Positions 49,324-60,731 of a stretch of DNA of 64,000 nucleotides are shown here, in pieces. The notes beneath the pieces are model-generated. The model searched no databases and was not told where the DNA came from. It saw nothing but the letters and a program-made list of their open reading frames with translations. Source of the stretch: Cerioporus squamosus (lineage: Eukaryota > Basidiomycota > Agaricomycetes > Polyporales > Polyporaceae); contig JABYQS010000164.1 in assembly GCA_022592435.1 (NCBI GenBank), forward strand, positions 1 to 64,000, read 5' to 3'. Position 1 is the first letter of the stretch. Every line of letters starts with the position of its first letter. The translations under genes and the position numbers were made by a program.

Positions 49324-51244
49324 ATGTGGCTACTCAGCTCCAGTCGCGCTGAGCTGCGGTACTACGTCTCCCCGGACGCTGTCGAGGGAGGCTACGCAAT
49401 TCTCTCACACGTTTGGGGCGCGGATGAGCAGACGTTCCAGGACCTCCAGGAACTATGCGCGAAGTGCGCAAAGACCGGTCAGAACCCGCGCGATCTTGTA
49501 TGCGAGAAGATCAAGCGGTCCTGCGAGCTCGCAGAGCAACATGGCTACAGATGGGTGTGGATTGACACTTGCTGTATCGATAAGACAAGCAGTGCGGAGC
49601 TCTCAGAGGCCATTAACTCCATGTTCCGCTATTACGCCCTCTCTCGCGTCTGCTACGCCTTTCTGAAGGACGTTGACGCGGACAAGGCGTTCCATCCAAG
49701 TCTCGGAGATCAATCTGGTTGGGGACAATTCCATGCCAGCCGGTGGCACCGGCGCGGCTGGACACTGCAGGAGCTCGTAGCTCCTCGCCTCGTTCTCTTC
49801 CTGTCCAGGGAATGGGAAATCATGGGTACCAAGATTGACCTCGCGCCGGAGATCGAGAAGGCGGCACATGTGCCTGTGAGCCTCCTGACACTGCAGAAGT
49901 CGTTGTTTGACTTCAGTATCGGCGAACGCATGTCTTGGGCTGTCGACAGGAGGACAACCCGTTTAGAGGACGAAGCCTACTGCCTCCTCGGTATCTTCGA
50001 TATCAACATGCCGACGCTGTATGGGGAGGGCAGCAAGGCGTTTCAGCGTCTGCAAGAGGAGATCATGAGGAAGAGCGCGGACACGACTCTATTCGCTTGG
50101 GGCTCTGAGTGTATGGGGAATCTTGCAGGCGATCCAGGCGGACCACGCGACGCGGATTCTTACTCACTGGCGAACTTCGGTCTCTTCGCCACCTCTCCGA
50201 GACTGTTCAAGACGCGCGACGACCGGACAGTTCGCTACAGTCCGCGCGGGTTGTTGTACCAATCTGATACCCAGGTATGCTAGGTCACATCCTCAGGAGC
50301 AGGTACTCATTATCTGTCTCCGGTTTGCACTAGGCTGCACTAGCGTCTTCAGTGTGCAACGGCCGAGTTGTGACTTTATCAGTCACTCCGCACGGTGTCA
50401 TGGCTCATCTCCCCGTCGTTCACTTCGGCTCTTGGACCCTGGCAGATTTATGCTGGAGAGACCAGGAAGGATTCCCAGTCTTCCTCGTGCTTATGTCCGT
50501 GCCTCCGAACGCAGACCAGTGGGGACCGACGTATGCAGTTGGCGTTTATCCAAATCCGGCGGCTCGTCTCCTGTTCTTAGGACTCCGCGACTCGCTGAGA
50601 GACGCGTGCTCAAAAAGGGTGTGGATGGACATCTACATCATCCAATCTGCGCCACTAGAGCACAGCCCCGTTCCGCGTATCCCACCCATAGCTCTCAATC
50701 ACGCGCTTCGTCCGCCTTGTCGCTTCCCGAGCATCAAATGCAAGCGCTGGCGAGCTCCTTCCAACCCTGCAAGGTGTTCGTTGACAAGGCGCAGCTTCCA
50801 TGGACGGGCGACCCGCCTGCCACCTTCACCATCTGGCCTTCGTCGGGACTGCTGAATCACTTTCTGCCATCCTACCGCACCATCACAACCATCCAAGTCG
50901 GCATGTGCTCTGCGTTGCCAACCAAAACCACTTCCCCGCATTCGCCAGATACTTCGAGTCACGCTGCGTTATGGGCGAACGCTCAATACCTGCCGGATAA
51001 CGAAGTGCCCTCCGCCGGTCATCGGTGTCCTGCCGACCATGTCTCCACCTGGCCGGACCTGAGGAAGACGTTCGTGTACGAAGAGCCGAACGAGCCGGGG
51101 TGGTGGGAGGCGTTCACGCTCGCGTTTAATCCGTGCCCAATGAACCCGGACGGCACGCTGGTGCTCCATGCGTGGCATCGTGCGATTGACTTCGAAGCTC
51201 CCGATGACTTCACGGACACGGAACCCATCCCGAGCGCATCGTGA
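49324..51244 (+). pseudogene. HET-domain gene, copy 6, with one single-base frameshift
   Basis: Exon 1 (49324-50274) codes for a full HET domain: GGYAILSHVWGADEQTFQ, YRWVWIDTCCIDKTSSAE, RWHRRGWTLQELVAP, MSWAVDRRTTRLEDEAYC, GEGSKAFQRLQEE. Exon 2 (from 50334) opens with LSVTPHGVMAHLPVVHF and WMDIYIIQSAP. At about 50729 one base is missing: the frame reads CRFPSIKCKRW, whereas the +1 frame continues EHQMQALASSFQPCKVF, LPWTGDPPATF, CPADHVSTWPDLRKTF and NPCPMNPDGTLVLH to the stop at 51244. Exon lengths sum to one base short of a multiple of three. No intron can repair it. It is either a young pseudogene or a sequencing error; the rest of the gene is unscarred. Confidence 0.82.
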
Positions 51245-51569
51245 CAGCGTCCTCCTCTCTAAACACTCATACATCCTATTTGTGCCTTCTATCCCGAGCT
51301 CCAAACAGTTCCTCGCGCATTCGCGGTCCTGTTGCGGTTCGAGAAGGCGACCGGTTCCCGCTTCTCATTCCATATACCATCAATCTTGCAGCTTGACGAT
51401 TCCAGGCACACGAAAGTCGCGCTAATCCCATTGCCTGGCCTCCATGCTTGAGAGGAATGGAACTGCGCAAGCCCGGCATCTTGAGGGCGACTACCCCTGC
51501 ACACCCGTCGAGCTGTCCCTCTACCTCCAGTCCTTTCTCCCTTTCACTCGTTCACAAGAATCCATCGCG

Positions 51570-52536
51570 ATGACCAGGCTCCTCGCCGCATCTTTCACTG
51601 TACGTGCGCTTTCCCTCGCTCATCATTTTTCGACCGTCGATACTGATATTTGCTCCTGTGTAGTTCGGGCTGCTCCTGCCCATCGTGTACGCCAAACTCG
51701 TTGTCATCACTGTTGGCGGCAACGGAACGAGCCAGGCAGCCTCTGTCTTCGATCCTCCCGAGGCCGTCGCGAACATCCATGACACAGTGTTGTTCAACTG
51801 TAAGCACATTCGATCCACAGCAATAGCCCCAGCTGAGCCGCTCGCTATGGACATATCGCAGTCACCCAGGGCAAGCATACTGCGATTCAGTCGACGTTCG
51901 CCAGCCCCTGCGTACCCATCCAAGACATCAACTCTTCGTATATCGGGTTCAGCTCGGGGTCCCACGACACTGCGAACGGTACTGCGATCTCAAGCTACCA
52001 GTTCGAGGTTCTAGACAACTCCACCTTGTGGTACTTCGACGCTGCGACGTGTGCGCAGGGCGGAGTTGGCGGGATAAATGTCAACGATAGTAGTTGGCAA
52101 ACGTTGGACGGCTTCAAGGTGAGTGTTGCTTCTGGTTCTCATCGACGTCCTACGGATCCGCTTGCGGTCACGGTATACGTCGTCTTCCATGCCTCGGGCG
52201 GGACTCGTATCCGCATGCGACCGCCTCTTCTCCTGGGCTGCGAGCGCGAATGCGCGAACCACCTCTTTCAATCTTTCAGCTTGATCGCTTTCCCGTGCTG
52301 CCTATCCTTTGCATGGTACTCGCATAGCTGACACCAGTCTTGCTCGACAGCGTAATGCGATGCGCTTGAACGGTACTGCCACAACCAAGGCGCGATCTTC
52401 GACTCGCACGTCCGCGAGTAGTTCTACGGCGACCGCTGGTGTGAGCAGCTCTAACGGCGCGCCGGAACGCGGGGCCAGTGTCTATTGCGGCATTACGTCG
52501 CTTGTTCTAGTGGCCTTTGGTTCTCTGGTCCTCTGA
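51570..52536 (+). CDS. Secreted Ser-rich cupredoxin-like protein, copy 2
   Basis: Exons are 51570-51599, 51664-51799, 51862-52118 and 52351-52536, giving 202 residues. The signal peptide (MTRLLAASFTFGLLLPIVYA) leads into LVVITVGGNG, HDTVLFNFTQGKHTAI, STFASPCVPIQDIN and LWYFDAATCAQGGVGGINV. A Ser/Thr-rich linker and a hydrophobic tail that may direct GPI anchoring follow. It is the paralogue of 41322-43102 with the same exon lengths 30, 136 and 257 bp. The HT after GK replaces GNHT, so one possible metal-site His is kept. Likely location is the cell wall or outer membrane surface. It lies between HET copies 6 and 7, mirroring copy 1 between HET copies 3 and 4. Confidence 0.85.
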
Positions 52537-53020
52537 GAACGGGTATGGATGACGCCCGTCGGTAGAGGGCATCAGGTCTCGTGGTTCAGATATTTTATGG
52601 TTGGGATAACGGGGTTTTCCTGCGTTTTCAAGATGACTTGTGCCTGTGTCAGACAATGAACACGCTGTCCAGGTATCCCGGCGAATTCCGTAAGTCTAAC
52701 TTACTTGCCTCAGCCAGCCTGTGTCCAACAGAGCGCCGACTAAGTTCGAATAGGTCAAGTGTGGACATCATGCGTCGACTGCGAGGTAACATAGCGACGT
52801 CGCCGCTCATGCATCATGTCCACAAGCTGTGCATATCGCTCGCGATTTGTCCTCTGATCACGCCTATTGTTGTCTGGCGGTTATCCGCACATCCGTTTCC
52901 ACGGCTGATCTCGAGATTCAAACCCACTACCGCCTCTCACTCCCGGCGCACTGAGTAGACTACAGGCAAGTAGTATAACCTTTCGGTCGCGCTTGATGCT
53001 GACAGTAGAAGCTCTGCAGA

Positions 53021-54956
53021 ATGTGGTTACTGAGCACTGATCGCGCCGAACTTCAATATTTCAACTCGCCAGAAAGCGTTCCTGGCGGGTACGCCATCCT
53101 CTCGCATGTTTGGGACGCGGAGGAGCAGTCCTTCCAGCAGACTCAGGCGTACAAGATTCAATGCCGATCGACCGGCCAGAATCCCCGCGATCTCTCGACG
53201 GAGAAGGTCAAGCAGTCTTGCATCCTGGCCCAGGAGCACGGCTACCGCTGGATATGGAACGACACATGTTGCATCGACAAGACGAGCAGCGCCGAGCTAT
53301 CCGAGGCAATCAACTCGATGTTTCGATACTATTCTCTCGCGGACGTGTGCTACGCGTTCCTCAGAGACGTCCCTTCAAAGGGTCCCCTCGTGGAGGAAGA
53401 AGACGTCGAGAGAAGCTTCAGCATCAGCGTATGGCACGAGCGTGGATGGACACTTCAGGAGCTCATCGCGCCACCCTACGTGCTCTTCTTGAACCGGGAC
53501 TGGGACATCATAGCCTCCAAAACTGACCATGCGCACACGCTGGAGGAGATCACAAAGGTTCCAGCGCAGGTACTACGGCACGAATACGGATTGGAGGATG
53601 TCAGCGTCGCGGCACGCATGTCTTGGGCGGCGAATCGGAAGACGACGCGACCGGAGGACGAAGCGTATTGTCTGCTCGGGATCTTCTCCATCAATATGCC
53701 CACCCTCTACGGCGAAGGCAGGCGCGCCTTTCAACGACTGCAGGAGGAGGTCATGAAGAACTACCCAGATACGACCCTCTTTGCGTGGGGAACTCCCTGG
53801 GAGTACTCGACGGAAGCTGCTTGGATCGCTGGACAGATGGCGAGCAGTCATCTTCTCACCGACCATTCCTACCTGCTTGCCCCTGCGCCTTCCGCCTTTG
53901 GCAACTCCGGAGGCCTTGTCCATTCGATGCCTACCGTAGAGGCAGAGAAGCAGAAACAACGGTCGTCGTCCAGTCTGGTCAGTCAGTCTCTCTGCTGCGG
54001 CCCTTCAGTCTCGTTAATGAACTTTTGTCTTCCAGTCGCTCGTGAGCCTATCGAGGTCACTCACTGGTCAAGACCATGTTGGAATTCCCACTTTCTCCAT
54101 CACTCCCCACGGTATCCGAGCACGGGTCCCTGTTGTGGAGCGTCTCGGGTATACCGTCGTCGTCTTCTCGTGGTTCATGGGCAAGACGCAGTTCGGGTTG
54201 CTGCTCGTACCATCTCCGGACTCGTTCGATCCTCGAGTCCCCCGCTACAACATCGGTGTCATGAATACCGATGGGCACCACCGCCTCATCTCCCTCGGGG
54301 ACAAGAACGACGGTTTCGAACTGTTTGGCAAAGCCGCTACAGTTCAGTGGAAGGAGATCTACCTCGCACACCGTGCTCAGCCAGGGATGGAGCCCGAGAT
54401 TGTCACGCGATCTGCACGCATCCTCATGGGCTTCAGTATGTACTCGCCCTTCCGCTTCTCACAAACGAACTTGGCCGGGTTCATCACGGAGCATGGCAAT
54501 CTTAAGGCCGTTTGCACCTCCAATCCCGTAGGATGGACTGGTACGAAGCCCATGGAGATCCCATTCGTCGTCAGGGGCGGCGGGAGACCGCGGGCAGCCT
54601 TCAGGCTGCGTCTCGGTCTATGTATCAGAAATGAAGTGTGGCAAGATTCCTCTGAGGCATCCCAGGCGATCGGACGACATTGGGCAAAGCTCGACTTACC
54701 CGGGCCCGACGCACCGACCGATATTGGCATGCACGACTGCTCTGTCGACCATGTCCATCGATGGCCAAATATGACCACCACGATTCACGTCCCCGACCAG
54801 ACCGATGTCCTCATATACAGACGTGCAAGGACCGTGGTCGACGGTATCACCCTATCAGCATCTCCCTACGCGCTCAAGCCCAACGATACGTTCGTCGTCA
54901 AGCTCTCCTGGCGACATCCTCCGCGAGGCATGACAGCGATCTCGACGGAGGAGTGA
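53021..54956 (+). CDS. HET-domain protein, copy 7 (intact)
   Basis: Two exons, 53021-53977 and 54036-54956, join in frame to 625 residues. The HET domain has GGYAILSHVWDAEEQSFQ, YRWIWNDTCCIDKTSSAE, VWHERGWTLQELIAP, MSWAANRKTTRPEDEAYC and GEGRRAFQRLQEE. The Ile in the usual WID is Asn here, while the Asp is kept. The second exon carries FSITPHGIRARVPVVERL, WKEIYLAHRAQP, YSPFRFSQTNLAGF, PVGWTGTKP, IGRHWAKLDL and DCSVDHVHRWPNM. The single intron sits where it does in the other copies. Roles in non-self recognition or cell-death signalling are inferred from the HET family; the C-terminal region is not assigned. Confidence 0.88.
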
Positions 54957-57422
54957 CCATGTGAGTAGACTATGGTGATTATTCTGCGATTAGACACTAA
55001 GATATCTCTGGTACGCGCGATAGGCGTTGTGCGTGGCTCAGAAGAGCAGCTTTGTGGGGAAGGGTTAGGGATTGAATGTATATTGTGATGAACGAGCGAA
55101 GCTTTACAGTGTGACGAGGGGGGAAAGTTCTTGGTCAACGGTCTGATGTCAGAGCCACGGGGCGACGATGGGTGAAGGGACGAGTGCGAAGGGAACGATG
55201 GTGAAGATGTCGCTTAGTCGAAGCCAGTACTCAGAGCGCATCCTCCTGGAAAGGATCATGCAGGAAGTCCCGGCAACTTGAGACTCGCTGAGACTGCGTT
55301 GTAAGAAGTAGTTAAGGCGGGGAACATCTGGTAGGAGGGGTAGTCGTGCAGCGCTTAGCTGATCAACGGAGTACCTCATGCATAGGCTATCAGGGCTTTT
55401 TCAGTCGTTGCAAGTGGGTTGCACATCTGCGGACACGTACCAGCGACGCCATTCGGGAATCCGGATCTGCAATTACCCTACCGAGAGAGTCCTTGAGAAC
55501 TCCCACAATTGGAGGAATGCCGTCGTCACTTCCACCTGCATCGGCGATATAGCCCAGGTAGTCCTCAGATTCCGCAGTGTCACTGTAAGTGAGCACTGCC
55601 CTCAAGGCATGTGGAGTGGGCATCGCGGTCAGCGGGGGAATCTAGGTGGGTAATGAATATGCGAGAGATGGCATTAGATGGCATGGCTCACCTGCAGGTC
55701 GTCAGACTTGCTGACGGATACCGCACGCAGGCATCCAGCTTGTCGGCACCCTCTATCCCCAAGGACCTATAGCGTGTTTGACATTCAGGCGGTCGCCATA
55801 CAAGGACGTACCAACGCCCCATGTCCTGAGTCGGGATGGACGACAGAGGTGCCGCGTATACAACTTCCAATGTCAAGTCGATCAGAGGGTAGAATGAGCA
55901 CGATGTCAACCGAGGAGATCGTTCGACTACGCACCTCCCACAAGCATTGCTGATACGAAGAACGCCCGAGTAAGGATCATTGTAACCATGGCGAAGCTTA
56001 GGAACGAGTGTGTCAACGAGGAACGAGCGACGCAAGGACTGGCTATGTTGGCGGCGGTACAGAAAGCGAAACAGCGTTTTCTCGTGCGACGGAAGCCCCG
56101 TCAACCCTTCAAATACGTTGCGGCCTCTTCCTGGAGACTCCATCGCGCCCCATATGTCTTCAAGCTTGACGACGAAAATGGCTAGAGGGCCACAGACTGA
56201 GAGGACGGACGCTCGTAACCCGCACTTCCTGATAGCAACCTTAGCATGAGAACCTGGCCCGGGGGTGGAGAACTCACGAAGGCGCAATTCAATGACCATT
56301 TGCGCTGTGCTCAGAATCATCCGGCAGTTCGCGGACGCGAAGTCGGAGTGGTCGCAACGCGATGAAGAACGGCTACGCTGGTGCGGCGGAAGCCATGCTG
56401 TGGAGGGGCAGGCTTGGCTCCGTGTCTGTTTCAGGCAATGAGCTTGTGACGAGAAGGTGTGCGCTGGAGCGGGATATACTACCGTCAGCGCGGGGAGCGA
56501 AATTACGACATTGATTTCGCACATACCGCTCCTTTTTTGGTAGGCGTTGTAGTTTGTTCCCCGACATCGACGCGTCCATCCCAGGCTTGACGAGCGTGGT
56601 TCCCTGCTGGAGAGATACCCGCTTCGGCTCTAGAAGTCTTCATGGTTTGAGGGAGATCTGAGAAGTATGAGTTCAGAGATAGCCGCGTACGGCGTACTGG
56701 TACCGAGCTGGTTGTGGTTTTGACTACAGCAGTCCTCCGAGCCAGAAAGCCTTCTGTTCATGATCTCTATGGCGAGAGCTGTCCAATGTCCTTGATAAGT
56801 GGTACGAGAATTCATAAAATGAATTTGGTCAGCCAAAGCCAACGACGGTGAGCTGTGTGCGGTTGAAAGGAAGGATGGGGTTCAGGAAGACCACGGTCGC
56901 GGTGCTTCCCATATTAGGAGTGTCGTTTGAACTCACCCCAGCGGTCATGTACCTGGACCTTCTTCGAGCGCTCGTAACACAGGACGTCCCAATTCCGGCC
57001 GAAGTATTCAGTAGCAATCTCGAGAAAAGAGAACAGAATGGTGGGACAGTACGAGAGTGATTTTCTTGCGTGCAGCGACTCGGACTCGGCGAGGTCGCCA
57101 AGCAAGCACGGGTGCGAGAACGACCACATGAGAACTTCCCATCACTGCACATGGCACTGATGCATATCCCAAACGTTGAGCAGAGGGGGGGGGGGGGTAA
57201 CGTTGATCATAAAGAGCTGACCAAACTGGCGGTATATCGCGATACTATATGTACATCACTCCTCCAACAGCATCACCTGGCGTGTATATCAGAGGCGGTC
57301 GAAATAGAGCAATCCCTTTTGTATGACGTACCGGGTTGTACCGTCCGACTTCGGAGAGCAAACCGGCTCGCGCGATGTGAAGGTGAAATCCGTGCTTATG
57401 GTCTACATGCACGACGAGTCAG
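54957..57422 (-). other. Unresolved region with scattered minus-strand exon-like pieces
   Basis: Several minus-strand stretches look coding: TISTDFTFTSREPVC with a GTACGT donor (about 57340-57400), IAIYRQFGQLFMINV (about 57205-57250), SYCPTILFSFLEIATEYFG then RNWDVLCYERSKKVQ with a GTACAT donor (about 56955-57060), and TTYQGHWTALAIEIMNRR (about 56750-56800). I could not connect them into one frame or name a family. They may be the remaining exons of the gene starting at 58156 or a separate decayed gene. Confidence 0.3.
57185..57197 (+). repeat. Poly-G run of 13
   Basis: An uninterrupted run of 13 G lies among the exon-like pieces. Its length is prone to sequencing error and could shift frames locally. 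Confidence 0.9.
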
Positions 57423-58156
57423 TTATACGCAACGACGACAGAGGGGGTATACACTCACGTCGCTTGACATAATATAGTCGGGGATCTCGCCCTTCCCCTC
57501 TTCCTTGCTGCATGGGTCGCTTACGAAGGGAGCAAACAAGGGAGGGAAGACCTTGACCTGCTCCGCGCATCGTCCGTCCTGCGTCATCCCACTGAAAGAC
57601 TCGGGGACTGGCGACGGCACAGCGCCAGTGATGGCGACCGACATGTTGTAGCATTCAAGGCGGAGCTCCTGCACCGGGCCGTGAGCACCGTCGAGAGCGG
57701 AGCAGGGTTAGCGAGGAACACACACCTCGAAAGAGCGGTCATCCAAGCCAGGCGTAGCGGTGATGCTGTGGAAGACCTCTTGCGACGAGGTAGTGGCAGT
57801 GGTCGCAGGGCGTGTGCGACGCTTGGGGCGTTCCGGGGATGGTTTGAGCCTGTCCGAGCCCTTGCGGGCGAAGTGGTTTCGTGGTCGACGTTCCTCGGGT
57901 GTGGCAGTGAGGGGCGTATTGGTGCGATAGGCAGTGACGGGGAACCCGAAGGATACAGTAGTTTGGGCGGGTGAGGTTCGGACATCGCCCTCTGCAGGCC
58001 CATCTGCGGAACCGTCTTGTGCGCACAGCGGCAAGGATACCGTTGCACGGCGTGAGCAGAAGACAGACAAAGGTGGTTTCCTGGGCGGAGGCGGGGGTAC
58101 GTCGATGAAATCCTCGGTGGTGTATGAGTCGTCAAGGTCTGTCACGAACTCGCCCA
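57423..58156 (-). CDS. Unnamed fungal protein with an EELRLECY motif
   Basis: The minus-strand start at 58156 (CAACATGGGCGAG) gives MGEFVTDLDDSYTTEDF, then PPPPPRKPP and a basic low-complexity region with RPKRRTRPATTATT. Splicing GAG-GTGTGT to GTGCAG (phase 0) joins SITATPGLDDRSFE to ELRLECYNMSVAITG. Phrases of the form PEELRxECY occur in many agaricomycete proteins without a known role. The frame reaches a stop at 57423, but a GTGAGT donor just before it (after IMSSD) suggests further exons downstream, possibly TISTDFTFTSREPVC. The length and end are therefore uncertain. Confidence 0.5.
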
Positions 58157-58340
58157 TGTTGCAGGACCGCCGGCTATCGCAAGCGAAGTGGAACCAGTAG
58201 TAAATGTAAACAGGAGAGAGCTGTTGAGGTGTGCGAGGTGGGTGTTGGTTGCAGACGCGTTCAAGGGGACGAGTGGCGACAGTCCTTGGGTACACGTGAG
58301 CGCGGCAGGTCGCGAGAGCGCCTAAGACATGGTCTATGCG

Positions 58341-59715
58341 CTATACCAGCTCATTGTTACTGTAGCCTGCAGGTATAGATAGGTGATGGTGCAGCGAGTG
58401 AGTTAGTTGTTCGATGTCTTCCATTGAAGACGCAAGCGCAACGTACGGTTTTTTGGTCGCCACCCAGAACTCTGCCTGGTACAACCACTTCATCATGGCC
58501 GCTTTATCTGCCGTGTACTCGCACTCGACCGTGCGGAGACGCATGTGCTCCGGGGCACGGTCGTCGGCGACGTCGAAGCCAATCATCTGCGCGAGCTTCA
58601 CCACTTCCTCCAAACTCAGCTCTACTGCAGCCTGCCCGCCCCCAGTCCAGAGGAGCGGCCCCAAGTTGATCCACGTTCCGCCTGATCGCAAGAGGGCGTG
58701 GATATGCTCGAGGGTCTCGATCACGTTCAGCGACGTGTCGATGAAGAACAGGGTCACGACGAAGTCGAAGCCAGCGCTGCCCTCAGGACGTTGGATGGAT
58801 AAGAAGTCCTTCTCAGCAAGGACGAAGCGGTCACTCAGCCGCGGTACCACGTCTGGAAAGGACACCGAGCGAAAGACCGTGTCTGTTGTGCGCTGATGGG
58901 AGAACCAGCTAGAGTAGGGCTGGAGGACATGTTGGTGTGCGCGTTGGGTAGTCTTCCCAGAGAGGAGAAATCGGAAGGCGAGGTTCATGTAGAACGAGAG
59001 TTCGTTCGCAGTAGTGTGAAAACCTGTGAAGTACGAGTGAGCCACTGACTATATGCGTTTGTCGTTAACAAGCTGGACGATATTCACCAAGCTCAGAAAT
59101 CTCCCAAGCCAGGCGGCCAAGTCCAGCTCCGGGAACGAGGACTCGCGTAGTGGCGCGTTTGTCCAGTTGGACATCCCTCAGGATAGCAAGGATGGGTCCG
59201 AACATCTTGTCGCGCTCTCCGCATCCCTCGCTGCTCCAATCGCGCACGAAGTGCTTCAGGGACTCGCGCACCCGCCCGAGGTCACCCGCGATCGGCAGGC
59301 GAAGCAGACTAGAGTGCACGTCGTCCATCTCCTCCGAGAACTCGGACTTCGCGAGTCGCGCGATGGCATCCGCGATGACTGCGTTCGTTCCGATAGACTC
59401 CTCGAGCCGCGCGAGCTTCTTCGTGTATCCCAGATCGTACCCAATGCGCCTGTGCGCCCAGCTCATGCGTCCGTACGACTTGCGCATGGTCGATAGCTCG
59501 TCGCGGGCGAGTTGTTTGTACTGAGCGTATGACGCGGCGGCGCGTTGCACGGAGAAGTGACCTGGTACGGCTGTGCGTGTCCTGGCACTGCCGAAGATGA
59601 CATCGAGTACATCCCTAGGGTTTCCCAGTATCCAGAGGCTGAGTACGAAGAGGATCAGGGGGATGAGCGACGCCAGCAGGTAGTCCGAAGCGAGGAGGTG
59701 GTGGAAGGAGAACAT
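58341..59715 (-). CDS. Carnosine N-methyltransferase-like (N2227 family) methyltransferase
   Basis: Two minus-strand exons, 59088-59715 and 58341-59023 (64 nt intron), give 436 residues. An N-terminal membrane helix (YLLASLIPLILFVLSLW) is followed by a helical region with YKQLARDEL and MSWAHRRIGYDLGYTKK. The SAM-binding turn VLVPGAGLGRLAWEIS follows, then GFHTTANELSFYMNLAFRF, where family members have GNEFS. Downstream are FDFVVTLFFIDTSLNVIETL, GGTWINLGPLLW and YTADKAAMMKWLYQAEFWVA. These match the N2227-like family, whose characterised members methylate carnosine-type His peptides using SAM. The substrate in fungi is unknown. The N-terminal membrane anchor is an addition to the usual cytosolic form. 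The ATG at 59715 precedes the anchor directly. Confidence 0.88.
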
Positions 59716-59990
59716 GACATGGTGTTTGGGATATGAGCTAGATGATGTCGACGTGTCCCGCGATCCAGAAACAGAACGGCATGCGAGGGGACACTAATGC
59801 CAGACTCTGAAGTATGGGTATGAAGCAGACCGTTGCGCGCGACCTCGGGGACGAGATGGCGGTCAGCGGTGAAGAGCGCTGACACGCCTTCGACGGTGAC
59901 CACGACCTCGGCTGCACTCCCCGTCGCGTTTGCATACGACGTCTTGCTGGCCTCCTCATCTACTGTCTACCTTCCAGTACGCCGAATACC

Positions 59991-60731
59991 ATGAACTTGT
60001 CGCTCTACACGGTCACCGCATTCCTCATCATCGACACCGACGGCCATCGCGTTCTCGCGAAGTACTACCACCCGAAGGGACATCCGAATGGCGAGTCGAA
60101 GAAGCTCACAACGCTGAAGGAGCAGCGGGCTTTTGAGAAGGGGCTCTTCCAAAAGACGAAGAAGGCCGGAGGTGCGTCCATGACCGGTGTGCATCGTGCT
60201 CTCTGTCGCTCATCGCTGCTGTTCTGCTGAATGGCCCACCGCTCCGTTCATGCGCATATATAGGCGACATCATTCTGTACGACTCGCATCTCGCGGTCTA
60301 CAAGCACTCGCTGGACCTCATCTTCTACATCATCGGCGACCCGACCGAGAACGAACTCATGCTGAACGCTGCCCTGGTCGCGTTCTCCGACGCGGTCATG
60401 CTCCTTCTGCGCAACCAAGTGGAGAAGCGCGGGGTGCTTGAGAACCTGGACCTTGTTCTCCTCTGTCTAGACGAGACAATCGACGACGGGTGAGTGCCTT
60501 CCACCCGCTGTCTCACCCGTCTGCTCGTGCGCGGCGGAGCCCGCTCGTACATGAGGGGCTGATGCACATATGCTGGGCAGAATCATCGTGGAGACCGACT
60601 CGACGACGATCGCGTCCCGGGTCAGCCGGCCAAGGGCAGACACGACGGAGATAGTCATCAACGAGCAGACGATCCTGAGCGCATACCAGACGGTGAAGGA
60701 GAAGATGCAGCAGAGGATAGGGCAGCTTTAG
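59991..60731 (+). CDS. RET3: Coatomer subunit zeta (COPI)
   Basis: Three exons, 59991-60171, 60264-60489 and 60581-60731, give 185 residues, the normal size. The longin-like fold is plain: MNLSLYTVTAFLIIDTDGHR, LAKYYHPKG, EQRAFEKGLFQKTKK, DIILYDSHLAVYKHSLDLIF, IIGDPTENELMLNAALVAFS, VLENLDLVLLCLDETIDDG, then IIVETDSTTIASRVSRP. Zeta-COP pairs with gamma-COP in the coat that returns vesicles from Golgi to ER. Splice phases (1 and 2) match and the gene is intact. It is divergent from the methyltransferase gene with a 275 bp promoter between them. Confidence 0.95.

Noticed and set aside
56630..56842. FunK1-type fungal kinase fragment
   Set aside because: A phrase resembling the activation segment is present, but the expected RHDLES-type motif and the catalytic loop were not found in any frame nearby.
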